Part shown: one piece after another, positions 28,090 to 36,993 of the stretch | Layout of the letters: the number at the start of each line of letters is the position of its first letter | Numbering within the stretch: the stretch's first letter is position 1 | Source: JADJGC01 sp964576925 | GTDB lineage: Bacteria > Zixibacteria > MSB-5A5 > CAIYYT01 | Length of the DNA stretch: 64,000 bases | NCBI GenBank assembly: GCA_964576925.1 | Contig: CAZNWJ010000001.1 | Span: 558,001-622,000 of the forward strand | Direction: 5' to 3' | Translations under genes and position numbers: made by a program | The notes under the pieces: generated by a model | What the model saw: the letters and a program-made list of their open reading frames with translations, nothing else | The model's database searches: none | What the model was told of the DNA's origin: nothing

Positions 28090-28117
28090 GGGAGTCCCGC
28101 CCAACAACGGGACTCCC
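28090..28117 (+). other. Strong hairpin between giant gene and porV-like gene
   Basis: GGGAGTCCCG (28090-28099) and CGGGACTCCC (28108-28117) form a perfect ten-base stem with an eight-base loop, fifteen bases after the stop. No T run follows, so it is more likely a 3'-end-stabilising or processing hairpin than a complete terminator. Confidence 0.6.
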
Positions 28118-28162
28118 TCCCAGAACCAAGAAACAAGAAATGATTAGGAGAAAGATCTCGAC

Positions 28163-29065
28163 ATGAAAACTCAGTTGAACAGAGTTGTGATCTTCGCTAG
28201 TCTGCTTTTCATGCTCCTGCTGGGAGTCAGCGGCACCGCGATCGCCGACGACAATGGCGCCTTCCCGGTATTCCGTACGGGCATCGGTGCTCGTGCTCTG
28301 GCCATGGGTAACGCCTATACGGCGGTTGCCGATGATGCCTCAGCCGGCTACTGGAACCCGGCCGGGTTGACCTCTGTGGAGCGTTTTAGCCTGACTGCGA
28401 TGCTTTCAGACAACATGCGGCTCGATCGGCAGTATATGTATGCCGCTCTGGCCTACAACTTTGGCACGGCCGGATGGGCCGGCTTCTCGTGGGTGAATCT
28501 CGGGATGGATGAAATCCCGGGTGCCACTTCCGGCGGCCCGACTGGTTCGACCTACAATATCGACGACCATGGTTTCTTGTTCAGCTATGGTAACAAGATG
28601 AACAACCTCCAGGTCGGCTTGACCTTCAAGGTGGCTTACCAGAAGATCGACACGTACTCCAACACCGGCGTCGGCTTCGACGCGGGCATGAAGTACATGC
28701 TGAGCGACAATGTCCATCTGGGCATGACCGCTCGTGATCTGGGCACCAAGGTCGGCCGCGATGCCGTTCCGGTGACGTTCCGCGTGGGCGTGGCTGCGAT
28801 GGCGTTCGGTGGCTTCACCGTGGCGGGCGACATTCAGAAAGTTCAGCACCGTGACAACGTCACCCTGTATCTCGGTTCCGAATACGATTATCAGTTCGCT
28901 GATAACTACTTCGGCGCGATCCGGGGCGGCGTGTCGGATGGTAACTTCTCCATCGGTGCCGGCCTGACTGTTGCGAAGCGCTACTCGATCGATTATGCGT
29001 ACGTGACCGAAACCGAGAACTTCCTCGGCGAAAATCACCGCATCTCGTTGTCATTCGCGCTCTAA
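28163..29065 (+). CDS. PorV/PorQ-family outer-membrane protein
   Basis: The product has 300 residues. The signal peptide ends at about residue 28 (TAIADD). The mature N terminus shows the family signature: FRTGIGARALAMGNAYTAVADDASAGYWNPAGL (first part at residues 35-50). The rest is a FadL-like beta-barrel with Gly/aromatic strands, ending in RISLSFAL. In Bacteroidota, PorV shuttles type IX cargo at the outer membrane, and related proteins occur across FCB phyla. Its position 87 bases after the giant secreted protein suggests a cargo-exporter pair. AGGAGA lies upstream of the ATG. Confidence 0.82.
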   Translation: MKTQLNRVVIFASLLFMLLLGVSGTAIADDNGAFPVFRTGIGARALAMGNAYTAVADDASAGYWNPAGLTSVERFSLTAMLSDNMRLDRQYMYAALAYNFGTAGWAGFSWVNLGMDEIPGATSGGPTGSTYNIDDHGFLFSYGNKMNNLQVGLTFKVAYQKIDTYSNTGVGFDAGMKYMLSDNVHLGMTARDLGTKVGRDAVPVTFRVGVAAMAFGGFTVAGDIQKVQHRDNVTLYLGSEYDYQFADNYFGAIRGGVSDGNFSIGAGLTVAKRYSIDYAYVTETENFLGENHRISLSFAL

Positions 29066-29090
29066 GATCGATTCCATCGATCAGACTCAT

Positions 29091-29127
29091 ACGCCCCTGT
29101 TGCGCAAGCGACAGGGGCGTTAAGTTT
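29091..29127 (+). terminator. Rho-independent terminator after porV-like gene
   Basis: ACGCCCCTGT (29091-29100) and ACAGGGGCGT (29111-29120) form a ten-base stem with a ten-base loop, followed by TAAGTTTT. Confidence 0.8.
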
Positions 29128-29177
29128 TGCCAGGGGAAATAGGCCCTCGTCCTCCATGTGTCGCCCCACATTTCACC

Positions 29178-29206
29178 TTGCCAGTGCTCCCGCTCAGACG
29201 TATGAT
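29178..29206 (+). promoter_or_regulatory. Sigma-70 promoter of lon
   Basis: TTGCCA (29178-29183) and TATGAT (29201-29206) match the consensus at five of six positions each, with ideal 17-base spacing. The predicted start lies about 23 bases before the lon ATG. I see no CIRCE or sigma-32-type element. Confidence 0.7.
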
Positions 29207-29235
29207 AGGGGAAACACTTCTGAAGGCGGATAAGT

Positions 29236-31641
29236 ATGAGAGACTACCACGATATCGTCGGCTGTGAAATCCCCGATGAACTCCCCCTTCTGCCCCTGAT
29301 CTCGGCGGCAATCTTCCCATCCGCTGTCGTCTCGCTGCAAGTGCGCATTCCTCGCTCGATCGCACTGCTCGAGCAGGTCGGCAACGAAAATGAGATCATC
29401 GCGACTGCCATCACCAAGAAGGGCGTCACTGTTGCGGAAAAGCTCGAAGATATTCATCAAATCGGCGTAGCCGTACGCATCATTTCCAAAGTCAAGATCC
29501 CGAATAACACCTATCAACTGGTCATCCAGGGCTTACGCCGCATCGAGATTAAGAAGCTTACTCAACTCGATCCGTATCTACGTGCCGATATCGCCTGCTT
29601 ACCTCATGATCCGACCGAGGTCCCGGAGCAGATTCGCCGCCGTCAGGACGAGGCTCTGACCCTGTTCCAGCAACTCACCATGCTCGACAATCGTTATCCG
29701 CGTGAAATGGTGCAGATCATGCGTGTCAATGCACAGGATGCCGGCCGCATGGCCGACCTGCTCTCCAGCTACCTGGCCTTCGGTCTCGGAGAGAAGCAGT
29801 ACCTGGTCTCCGCTGTCGACCTCGGCGATCGCTTTGAACGACTCATTAAACTGATGACCGCTGAGCTCCAACGGCTGCAGGTTTCGATGGAAGTCGAAAG
29901 CCAGGTCAAGGTTGATGTCGACAAGTCACAGCGCGAGTATTACCTGCGGCAGCAATTGGCCGCCATCAAGAAGGCACTGGGCGATGACGGCGACACCGAT
30001 ACGCAAATCATTGAGCTGCGTAATCGAATCGCTGCAGCAGGGCTCCCCGAAGGCGCTGCCAAGGCTGCCGAGCGCGAGATTCAGCGGCTGGCGGAAGTCA
30101 ATGCCATGTCGCCGGAATATAATGTCATTCACACGTACCTTGACTGGGTGGCTGATCTCCCTTGGAGCAGATCTTCCACGGATAATCTCGACATCAAGGC
30201 AGCCCGCGCTATTCTCGAGGAAGACCACTACGGCCTGGAAAAGGTGAAAGAACGCATACTCGAATTTCTCGCCACGCGTCACCGCCGTGAAGACCCGCAC
30301 GGACCGATTCTCTGCTTTGCCGGGCCTCCCGGAGTGGGAAAAACCTCGCTGGGGCGTTCGATCGCTCGTGCCCTCGGTCGCAAGTTTGTCCGCATCTCTG
30401 TTGGCGGAATGCGCGATGAAGCTGAAATTCGCGGCCACCGCCGTACTTACATCGGCGCCTTGCCCGGCAAGATTATTCAGGAGTTACGCAATTGCGGCGT
30501 CAATAACCCGCTTTTCATGATTGATGAGATTGACAAGATGGGTTCCGATTTCCGCGGCGACCCTTCCTCCGCGATGCTGGAAGTCCTCGATCCGGAGCAG
30601 AACGACACTTTCCGCGATCTCTATCTTGACCTGCCTTTCGATCTGAGCAAGGTGTTCTTCATTACGACGGCCAACATGCTCGAGATGATCCCCGGCCCGC
30701 TGCGTGATCGCATGGAAGTCATCGAAATCTCCGGCTATACCATGATGGAGAAAGTCCAGATTGCCCGGCGCTATCTGATTGCCCGACAAATGAAGGCTAC
30801 CGGACTACGTGAAGGGGAATTCGAAATTACCGATGCGGCTCTGCAAGCGGTGATCACCGGTTACACATTTGAAGCGGGCGTCCGCAATCTGGAGCGGAAC
30901 ATTTCATCGCTCTGCCGCAAGAGCATCGTGAAAATACTCGAGGGAGCTGCCACCAAGATTACGATTGACGCTCCCCAGGTCGAAGAGTATCTCGGTCCGG
31001 CGCAGATCATCCCCGACGTCGCCAATCGTCAGCCGGAAGTCGGCGTGGTCACCGGCCTGGCTTGGACGCCGTTCGGTGGGGATATTCTCTTCATCGAGAC
31101 ACTGCGCATGAAGGGTGTTGGTAAGGTGATGGTCACAGGTCAATTGGGTGATATCATGGAGGAATCCGTTGAGGCGGCCTACTCATTTGTGCGTTCACGA
31201 GCAACCGAACTGGGGCTGGAACCCGCTATCTTTGAGCAGACTGACGTCCACATCCACTTCCCTGAAGGTGCGATTCCAAAGGACGGACCCTCGGCAGGTG
31301 TTGCCGTTACCGTCGCTTTGATTTCGCTCTTTACAGATCAGCCAGTCTACCACACCGTTGCCATGACCGGCGAAGTCTCGCTGCAGGGCAAGGTGCTGCC
31401 AATCGGCGGACTGAAGGAGAAGTCACTCGCGGCATTCCGCGCCGGCATCAAGAAGATCTTGTTCCCGGCCGGCAATCTCAAGGACCTGGTCGAAGTACCG
31501 AAAGAAGTTATCGCCGGGCTCGAGTTCGTGGCTATTGAGACAGTTGATGATGCGCTCGAGCACTCATTGGCGCGGATCATTCTGCCGTCGAGTGACGCCG
31601 TGATCGCGATCGAGAATCTTAAGAACGAACGCGGGCAGTAG
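29236..31641 (+). CDS. lon: ATP-dependent protease La
   Basis: The product has 801 residues, normal for LonA. The N-terminal substrate-binding domain starts LPLLPLISAAIFPSAVV and continues to about 310. An AAA+ module follows with Walker A GPPGVGKTS (363-371) and Walker B FMIDEIDK. The C-terminal protease domain has the Ser686-Lys729 dyad in PKDGPSAGVAV and GGLKEKSLAA. It degrades damaged and regulatory proteins in the cytoplasm. It is preceded by its own promoter, with GGCGGATAAGT before the ATG. Confidence 0.96.
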   Translation: MRDYHDIVGCEIPDELPLLPLISAAIFPSAVVSLQVRIPRSIALLEQVGNENEIIATAITKKGVTVAEKLEDIHQIGVAVRIISKVKIPNNTYQLVIQGLRRIEIKKLTQLDPYLRADIACLPHDPTEVPEQIRRRQDEALTLFQQLTMLDNRYPREMVQIMRVNAQDAGRMADLLSSYLAFGLGEKQYLVSAVDLGDRFERLIKLMTAELQRLQVSMEVESQVKVDVDKSQREYYLRQQLAAIKKALGDDGDTDTQIIELRNRIAAAGLPEGAAKAAEREIQRLAEVNAMSPEYNVIHTYLDWVADLPWSRSSTDNLDIKAARAILEEDHYGLEKVKERILEFLATRHRREDPHGPILCFAGPPGVGKTSLGRSIARALGRKFVRISVGGMRDEAEIRGHRRTYIGALPGKIIQELRNCGVNNPLFMIDEIDKMGSDFRGDPSSAMLEVLDPEQNDTFRDLYLDLPFDLSKVFFITTANMLEMIPGPLRDRMEVIEISGYTMMEKVQIARRYLIARQMKATGLREGEFEITDAALQAVITGYTFEAGVRNLERNISSLCRKSIVKILEGAATKITIDAPQVEEYLGPAQIIPDVANRQPEVGVVTGLAWTPFGGDILFIETLRMKGVGKVMVTGQLGDIMEESVEAAYSFVRSRATELGLEPAIFEQTDVHIHFPEGAIPKDGPSAGVAVTVALISLFTDQPVYHTVAMTGEVSLQGKVLPIGGLKEKSLAAFRAGIKKILFPAGNLKDLVEVPKEVIAGLEFVAIETVDDALEHSLARIILPSSDAVIAIENLKNERGQ

Positions 31642-31704
31642 TAGGGTTGACTTCGACGCCGCCCCGCATAGCGAAATCATGAGTAATAGAATGGCAGGAA
31701 CCTC

Positions 31705-32649
31705 ATGGACGAAGAATCTTCAAATGCGGACTCCCATGTCTGCAGTGTTTGTGGCTCGAACGACCAGATAGCCCTTCAGCCAGACGGTAGAAATCTTTGC
31801 CCGGGGTGCGCCTCCCAGTCCTCGAGCGGCCAGCCCTGGCGGCCGCGTCGGTGGCTGGCGGTCCTTCTTGGAATTCTCGTCCCAGGACTTGGCCACTTCT
31901 ACGTTTCGTCTCTCCGACCTGCAATCCTTGTTGTGGTCGCCTCTGTGTTGGCTGGATATGCTGCCCTCACATGTCTGATCCGTGTAGATACCGCTCCGCT
32001 TAATCTGGTGCTCTTTGCAGTCCTAGTTCTCGGCTATTATCTCTTCGTGGGCATTGATTTGGCTCGTCGCACGCGCAAAGACCAATTGGTGCTGACACAG
32101 CACAGAAAGAAACGGCCGATTGTCCTCGTAGTAGTGGCGTTCGGATTCTGGTTGGGAGCGTACTTGGCCTCTTGGCCAATCACGAGCGCCTATCAGGCCT
32201 ACAATGTACCCACCTCGGCGATGGAATTCACCATTATGGTCGGCGATTACATCCTCGCTGACCTCGACGCCTACGATTCTGAAGCTCCGGAGCCTGGAGA
32301 TGTCGTAGTCTTTCTCTGGCCGGGAGACTCCACGACCAACTACGTCAAGCGGTGCGTCGCGGGACCTGGCCAACTGGTGGAGATGCGTGAAAAGCGCCTG
32401 TTTGTTGATGGTGTTGAGGAAGTCATCTTACCAACGATTCAGCATGGCGACCACAGAGTTGACCATCGCCGCGATTCGTTCGGTCCGTATCGAGTTCCAC
32501 CCGATTGCTTTTTCATGTTAGGGGACAATCGCGACGACTCCTATGACTCGAGATTCTGGGGGCCGGTTCCAGCGAGATTCCTTCTGGGAAGAGTCGTTCG
32601 AATACATTGGAGTCGATCGTTTGATCGTATCGGTCTAACCGTCAGATAA
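31705..32649 (+). CDS. lepB: Signal peptidase I with N-terminal zinc ribbon and extra membrane segments
   Basis: The product has 314 residues. Residues 1-40 hold two CxxC pairs (CSVCGSN and CPGCA), a zinc-ribbon-like knuckle. Three or four transmembrane stretches follow (about 50-160), then the S26 catalytic domain: nucleophile Ser171 in VPTSAME (box B), general base Lys215 in YVKRCVA (box D) and GDNRDDSYDSRFWG (box E). It removes signal peptides from exported proteins at the membrane. The ribbon and the extra helices are not part of standard LepB, so this may be a specialised paralogue. It lies 63 bases after lon. Confidence 0.88.
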   Translation: MDEESSNADSHVCSVCGSNDQIALQPDGRNLCPGCASQSSSGQPWRPRRWLAVLLGILVPGLGHFYVSSLRPAILVVVASVLAGYAALTCLIRVDTAPLNLVLFAVLVLGYYLFVGIDLARRTRKDQLVLTQHRKKRPIVLVVVAFGFWLGAYLASWPITSAYQAYNVPTSAMEFTIMVGDYILADLDAYDSEAPEPGDVVVFLWPGDSTTNYVKRCVAGPGQLVEMREKRLFVDGVEEVILPTIQHGDHRVDHRRDSFGPYRVPPDCFFMLGDNRDDSYDSRFWGPVPARFLLGRVVRIHWSRSFDRIGLTVR

Positions 32650-32657
32650 GCCGAACC

Positions 32658-33998
32658 CTACAGCCGATAGTTGATGCGAAACACGCCGCGTAGGTGAGAA
32701 TTCGCGTCCTCGCCGGCAAACTCCTCACTCGGTTTGAAAATCCCGAGTTCAAAACGGTAGTCGATGTTCTCATGGAGCTTCGCACCGCCGTAGAAATCAA
32801 ACTCGGTACCGACCGCCTTGGTATCTTCGTTGAAGTCCGTCGCCGACGGATACTCCTTGTTGGTGCGGAAGATGTGCACATCAAGACCAAGTTGCACTTT
32901 CTCGCTTGGGAAGTACCCGAATCGCGCGTAGAAGTCATTAAATCCAACCGGTGGCTGCTCGGTGAAGTAGTCGACAAATCCTCGAAAGGGGTGCGGTGAA
33001 TAGAGCTGATTCGACCAAACGTTCCAATCGTTGTCGTTAAAATCGTCGTCGCCCGATGTCATATCAATGCCGGCTCCGACGATCAGCGGCCGCTGGTAGT
33101 TCATGAAAGCCGCGCTGAAATCGACTTGCAGCAAGTAGGCCGCAAGGTCGAGTTCGTTGGCGTCCCCGGGAGCTACGCGAGCCTTGCCGGTCTGGTAGGC
33201 GGCATTACCCTCTAAGACAAACTTGGTGTCGCCGCCGAACGTCTTGTCGAAATAGACCCCCGGAGTGTACATGTGCAAACGCCGGTGATCGCCGACAAAC
33301 GTGTTCATGCGATCGTAATACAGAAACGGCATGATTCCCAGCTTGGGTAGGTGCACGTTGACACCCATGAAATCATGATCGTCGTCAACAAACGATGCCC
33401 CTTCATCGACCTTGAATGCGAGAAACTCTGCTGCAATACCCAGTTCAGATTTCGCAGGTCTGGCATTATCCTGATTCTCCAGGCGCGTATGAATGCGAAT
33501 CGATCCGTAGTTACCATTGCCATAGTGGGACTCGAAGTTTCCGCGAATCACATCGACGTCGCCAAGGTAGAACGCTGCGCCGTCGAAGCTTCTTCCCTCA
33601 TACCAGTCGTCATCACCGATAATGCGCTCGTTGCCGACGCTGTAACGCATGCGGCCAATCGTGCCGCCGAACCGATTGAATAAACAGTCGTCAACCGTCA
33701 TGGATGCCTGAAGCAACTGAATCCCCGATCCAGAAGAAGACTCTCCCAGCGTGCGCCAATCGCTTAACTCAAGTCGGGCGCGCTCCTTGTTTCCCGGCTG
33801 CAAATCGAAGAGCAGCCGCGTGCGCAAATCATGATCGGTATAAGGCTGATTGTCGCTGATGTCGTTGATGTAGTTGAGTCCATAGCGCAAGTGCGCCGAG
33901 ACGGCGAGTTTGTCGGTCACGGACACTTCGCTGCGGACTTCCGTCAGGCACAAGATGACCATCAGCAGAACAAGTACATACCATCTGGCAGACTTCAT
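32658..33998 (-). CDS. Outer-membrane beta-barrel, alginate-export/porin-like
   Basis: The product has 446 residues. A signal peptide (MKSARWYVLVLLMVILCLTEVRS) is followed by a barrel rich in short amphipathic, aromatic strands. The early part (LRYGLNYINDISDN, DLRTRLLFDLQPGNKERARL, GRMRYSVGNERIIGDDDWYEGRSFDGA) is characteristic of the alginate-export porin family; substrates vary. GAGGAGATAGCC precedes the ATG. It converges on lepB. Confidence 0.78.
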   Translation of the reverse strand: MKSARWYVLVLLMVILCLTEVRSEVSVTDKLAVSAHLRYGLNYINDISDNQPYTDHDLRTRLLFDLQPGNKERARLELSDWRTLGESSSGSGIQLLQASMTVDDCLFNRFGGTIGRMRYSVGNERIIGDDDWYEGRSFDGAAFYLGDVDVIRGNFESHYGNGNYGSIRIHTRLENQDNARPAKSELGIAAEFLAFKVDEGASFVDDDHDFMGVNVHLPKLGIMPFLYYDRMNTFVGDHRRLHMYTPGVYFDKTFGGDTKFVLEGNAAYQTGKARVAPGDANELDLAAYLLQVDFSAAFMNYQRPLIVGAGIDMTSGDDDFNDNDWNVWSNQLYSPHPFRGFVDYFTEQPPVGFNDFYARFGYFPSEKVQLGLDVHIFRTNKEYPSATDFNEDTKAVGTEFDFYGGAKLHENIDYRFELGIFKPSEEFAGEDANSHLRGVFRINYRL

Positions 33999-34145
33999 GG
34001 CTATCTCCTCTCGCGACGATTGTGGCGGCGTGCCAGCATCTCCCCGGCACGCATCTATATTCGTGATTGATATCTTGGTGAGAATTAAGAAATGTGGACT
34101 AATTGTGTCAACAACAAATGGTGTAGCGGGGAACCGGCAGGAGTC

Positions 34146-34179
34146 GGAGACGGCGGATATCAGAGTAACCGCCGCCTCC
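34146..34179 (-). terminator. GC-rich hairpin after the methyltransferase gene
   Basis: On the minus strand an 11-base stem with one G-U pair (GGAGGCGGCGG with CCGCCGTCTCC) lies just past the stop codon at 34198. No T tract follows, so termination is plausible but not certain. Confidence 0.45.
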
Positions 34180-34197
34180 GCTGGGACATTTGGGAGG

Positions 34198-35292
34198 CTA
34201 GGCCTTAATTACGTAGTACTCGTTTTGCGCGTCATGCGCGAGGCGGTGGATTTCGATCTGACCAAACCCCGCTTCGCGGAGCATCGTCTGCGCCAGTTCG
34301 CGCCCCCAGGCCGCTCCCAGGCCTTCCCCGCCCTGGGCAAGCGAGACAGTCATGCAGTGCATCGTCGAGATCGTGTAGATCAGCGTACCCAGGGGGTGGC
34401 CGGCGTTCTTCTCAACATGACTCGAGGCTGCGATGTCCTGCATCAGGTAGAAGCCACCCTCGCGAAGCGAGCGACGAATACCCTTCAGCAGGGCAAGGGG
34501 TCTTGCTTGGTCGTGCACGGCGTCAAAGGTGGTCACGAAGTCGTAAGCGCGTTCAGCCGCCGTGACGTCAAAATCGCTCAGATCGCGCACTTCAAAGCGC
34601 AGATTGGCGAGATTCTGCATCACCGCCTGTGCCTGCGCATAGGCAATCGCCTCCTCGGAGAAGTCATAGCCGACGAACCGACTGTTCGGGTATCGAGCCG
34701 CCAGTTCGGCCAGTATTTTCCCGCGCCCGCAGCCGAGATCAAGCACATCGATTCCCGCTTGCAGTCGCCCTTCGATCCCAGGCACCAGCGGCAGTATGTG
34801 ACTGAACAACGAGCCGAGGGCTGATTGGCCGGAGTCTTCGGCCATGACCTCATGGAATCGTGGGTACTTGCTGTACGGCACACCGCCGCCGTTGCGGAAC
34901 GCATGAAGAACATCATCCTCGACCTGGCCGAGTACGGCAATGTACTGCGAGAAAACCGCCATATTGTCTTGCGAAGCCGCGCGTGTCAAAAAGGCGGCGT
35001 GCTCTGCGGGCAAGAAGTAGAGCTTTGATCCGGCGTCATATTCGACGATTCCTCCCATCACCATCGCGCCGAGCCATTCGCGAACGTAGCGCTCATTGAG
35101 CTTCGCTGCACCCGCAATTTCATCCGTTGTGGAAGGTGGCAACGCGGCCATCGCATCAAAGAGGCCGCTCCGGTGCCCCAACGAGATCATTAGGCATAGG
35201 GACCCCGCATTGAGTGAGTCGAGGAACTTGCGGGCGAAATCATCGGCAAGGCTCGGATTGAATTCTCTCCGGACTGCAGAAATCTGGCACAT
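34198..35292 (-). CDS. Winged-helix plus SAM-dependent methyltransferase
   Basis: The product has 364 residues. The N-terminal part (about 15-110) looks like a dimerisation/winged-helix module (LGHRSGLFDAMAALPPSTTDEIA, LNERYVREWLGAM). The class I methyltransferase domain follows, with motif I VLDLGCGRGKILAELAARY near 186-204 and VGYDFSEEAIAYA. This arrangement is shared by small-molecule O-methyltransferases and by a group of uncharacterised bacterial proteins. It is divergent from a TetR gene with a palindromic operator just upstream, so it is very likely the regulator's target. Confidence 0.82.
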   Translation of the reverse strand: MCQISAVRREFNPSLADDFARKFLDSLNAGSLCLMISLGHRSGLFDAMAALPPSTTDEIAGAAKLNERYVREWLGAMVMGGIVEYDAGSKLYFLPAEHAAFLTRAASQDNMAVFSQYIAVLGQVEDDVLHAFRNGGGVPYSKYPRFHEVMAEDSGQSALGSLFSHILPLVPGIEGRLQAGIDVLDLGCGRGKILAELAARYPNSRFVGYDFSEEAIAYAQAQAVMQNLANLRFEVRDLSDFDVTAAERAYDFVTTFDAVHDQARPLALLKGIRRSLREGGFYLMQDIAASSHVEKNAGHPLGTLIYTISTMHCMTVSLAQGGEGLGAAWGRELAQTMLREAGFGQIEIHRLAHDAQNEYYVIKA

Positions 35293-35312
35293 TTCTAATC
35301 TCCTTTCGTAAT

Positions 35313-35330
35313 ATACCGACTGGTTGGTAT
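35313..35330. promoter_or_regulatory. TetR-type operator upstream of the methyltransferase
   Basis: ATACCGACTGGTTGGTAT is an 18-base palindrome (one mismatched pair) 21 bases from the methyltransferase start codon, the size and symmetry expected for a TetR-family dimer site. Confidence 0.6.
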
Positions 35331-35465
35331 GTTATGATACGAGAGTGAAATAGCATGGTTTCATTTTTCTTGGTAATCGGAGTAGCTTGAATCCACCATA
35401 TTTAGTTAAAACAATAATGAATAATGAGTTACAGAAAACACTTGGAAAAGAAAGAAATCATTAGT

Positions 35466-35483
35466 GGACATACTGGTTGGTAT
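35466..35483. promoter_or_regulatory. Second, degenerate TetR-type operator upstream of tetR-like gene
   Basis: The right 12 bases (ACTGGTTGGTAT) are identical to those of the operator at 35313-35330; the left half is degenerate. It lies about 47 bases before the preferred regulator start, consistent with autoregulation. Confidence 0.5.
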
Positions 35484-35529
35484 AGTATTATTGGTTCAAG
35501 ATCGAATAAGCTGGAGGCATTGGACTATT

Positions 35530-36141
35530 GTGGTAAGAACTGGTATCGAGACTAAAGAGAGGATTCTGGACGCAGCTGAAGAGCTCGTCATGGACCTCGG
35601 TTTTGGCGGCACGTCGATCGACAAGGTTATCGGTAAAGCTGGGATCACCAAGGGTGCATTCTTCTACCATTTTGATTCCAAGAATGAATTAGCGTTCGAA
35701 CTGGTCTCGCGCTTCGCGCGCCTCGACAAAGCTACAACGTATGATGTCATCGCCCGGGCTGAAAAGATAGCGCACGATCCTTTCCAACGATTGCTGGTAA
35801 GCATTGGTTTATTTGCGGAGATGTTTGAGGACGGTGACGCGCCGCGCCGCGGTTGTTTGCTGGCAACATTTTGCTACGAAAGCGCCCTGATTGATGAGCG
35901 CACTTCTGTGATTGTGGCTGAGGCGCTTAAGGAGTCGCGCCTGGCATTGCGCGGGCTGTTGAACGCCGTTGTCCAAACGCGCCAACCAAAGGTGGCGGTT
36001 GATCTGGACGTGCTGGCTGATATGTTCACAGCGGTTCTCGAAGGAGCCTTCGTCTTGGAACGCAGCTTCCAGGAGCGCGGGTTGATCGCAAATCAGATCC
36101 GTCAATACGGCAACTACCTCGAGTTATTATTCGCGCCGTAA
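35530..36141 (+). CDS. TetR-family transcriptional regulator
   Basis: The product has about 203 residues. The DNA-binding domain is ETKERILDAAEELVMDLGF, then SIDKVIGKAGITKGAFFYHF with the helix-turn-helix ending in the diagnostic FYHFDSKNEL. The C-terminal ligand domain contains GCLLATFCYESA and resembles the AcrR/QacR-like subgroup with a conserved GCL motif. I prefer the GTG at 35530 over the GTG at 35464, since the latter would place an operator inside the coding region. Divergent from the methyltransferase, which it probably represses along with itself. Confidence 0.85.
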   Translation: MVRTGIETKERILDAAEELVMDLGFGGTSIDKVIGKAGITKGAFFYHFDSKNELAFELVSRFARLDKATTYDVIARAEKIAHDPFQRLLVSIGLFAEMFEDGDAPRRGCLLATFCYESALIDERTSVIVAEALKESRLALRGLLNAVVQTRQPKVAVDLDVLADMFTAVLEGAFVLERSFQERGLIANQIRQYGNYLELLFAP

Positions 36142-36172
36142 TCCTTCCCGGAAAAGAATCGATACAAAAGCA

Positions 36173-36204
36173 ATCGGCGCCCTGCCGGTTGACAGGGCGC
36201 CGAT
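36173..36204. terminator. Bidirectional terminator between tetR-like and ECF sigma genes
   Basis: ATCGGCGCCCTG and CAGGGCGCCGAT form a perfect 12-base stem with an eight-base loop, lying between convergent genes. A T-rich stretch follows on the minus strand (TTGCTTTTG) and a short one on the plus strand. Confidence 0.75.
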
Positions 36205-36232
36205 CTATTGGGAGGTTAATATGACGACGAAA

Positions 36233-36928
36233 TCAAAAGGCGCGCGTCGGCGCCTCGAGAACCACACCCATCTTCTCCACGAACGACGGATATTTCCGTA
36301 ACAGCTCTTTGCGCAGACGCAAACGTGCGCGGTGCAAATACCAGCGCACAGTTGCCTCCGGCATACCGAGGATCTCTGAGACTTCCTCGATCTCATGGCC
36401 GTCGATGTCGCGCAGGACAAAAGCTGCTTTCTGTTTGTCGTTAAGCGCGTCGGCCGCTTGCAGAATGCACTCCTTGATGTTCTTACGGTAGAGGCTCATG
36501 TCGGGTGTGTCAGCATGGGTCTCGATCGAGTCTGAGTAGTTCTCGATCGTCTCGTGCCGGTGCTTTTTCTGCTTGCGGATGTAATCGATCGCGGCATTTA
36601 CCGTGATGCGATAAAGCCAGGTCGAGAATTTCTTCGTGGTGTCGAAGCGATCCAGATTACGGGCTGTTTTGACAAACACCATCTGCGAGATGTCCTTGGC
36701 TTCGTCATAGTCGCCCACCATCCGGTAAGCGATACCGGCTACCTGGTTCTTGTACTTCTTCATCAAGCGCCCAAACGCCGCCTGCTCACCGCCCTGGATC
36801 CGCTTGATCAAGGCAACGGTTTCCGCTTCACTCTGGTCGGCTGGATCAAGGGACTCGCTCGCGACGGAGTCATCCAGTTCCAGATCGTCCTGATCCGCGA
36901 TAATCTCTTTGCTCTTTTTTATCTTCAT
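36233..36928 (-). CDS. ECF RNA polymerase sigma factor (first)
   Basis: The product has 231 residues. An acidic N-terminal tail (about 45 residues) is followed by sigma region 2 (GRLMKKYKNQVAGIAYRMV, DEAKDISQMVFVKTARNL, FSTWLYRITVNAAIDYIR) and region 4 (LNDKQKAAFVLRDIDGHE, EVSEILGMPEATVRWYLHRARLRLR). It directs RNA polymerase to a small stress or envelope regulon. The start at 36928 begins MKIKKSKE after GAGGAT. No anti-sigma gene is adjacent. An ECF-type promoter lies upstream. Confidence 0.92.
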   Translation of the reverse strand: MKIKKSKEIIADQDDLELDDSVASESLDPADQSEAETVALIKRIQGGEQAAFGRLMKKYKNQVAGIAYRMVGDYDEAKDISQMVFVKTARNLDRFDTTKKFSTWLYRITVNAAIDYIRKQKKHRHETIENYSDSIETHADTPDMSLYRKNIKECILQAADALNDKQKAAFVLRDIDGHEIEEVSEILGMPEATVRWYLHRARLRLRKELLRKYPSFVEKMGVVLEAPTRAF

Positions 36929-36993
36929 AATGCAATCCTCGTTCTTATGTCGTGTCCATTGTAGACCGTCGAACACGATCATCTACACCAGTT

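Noticed and set aside
29100..29235. Heat-shock (CIRCE or HspR) operator ahead of lon
   Set aside because: Only a standard promoter and the preceding terminator are visible.
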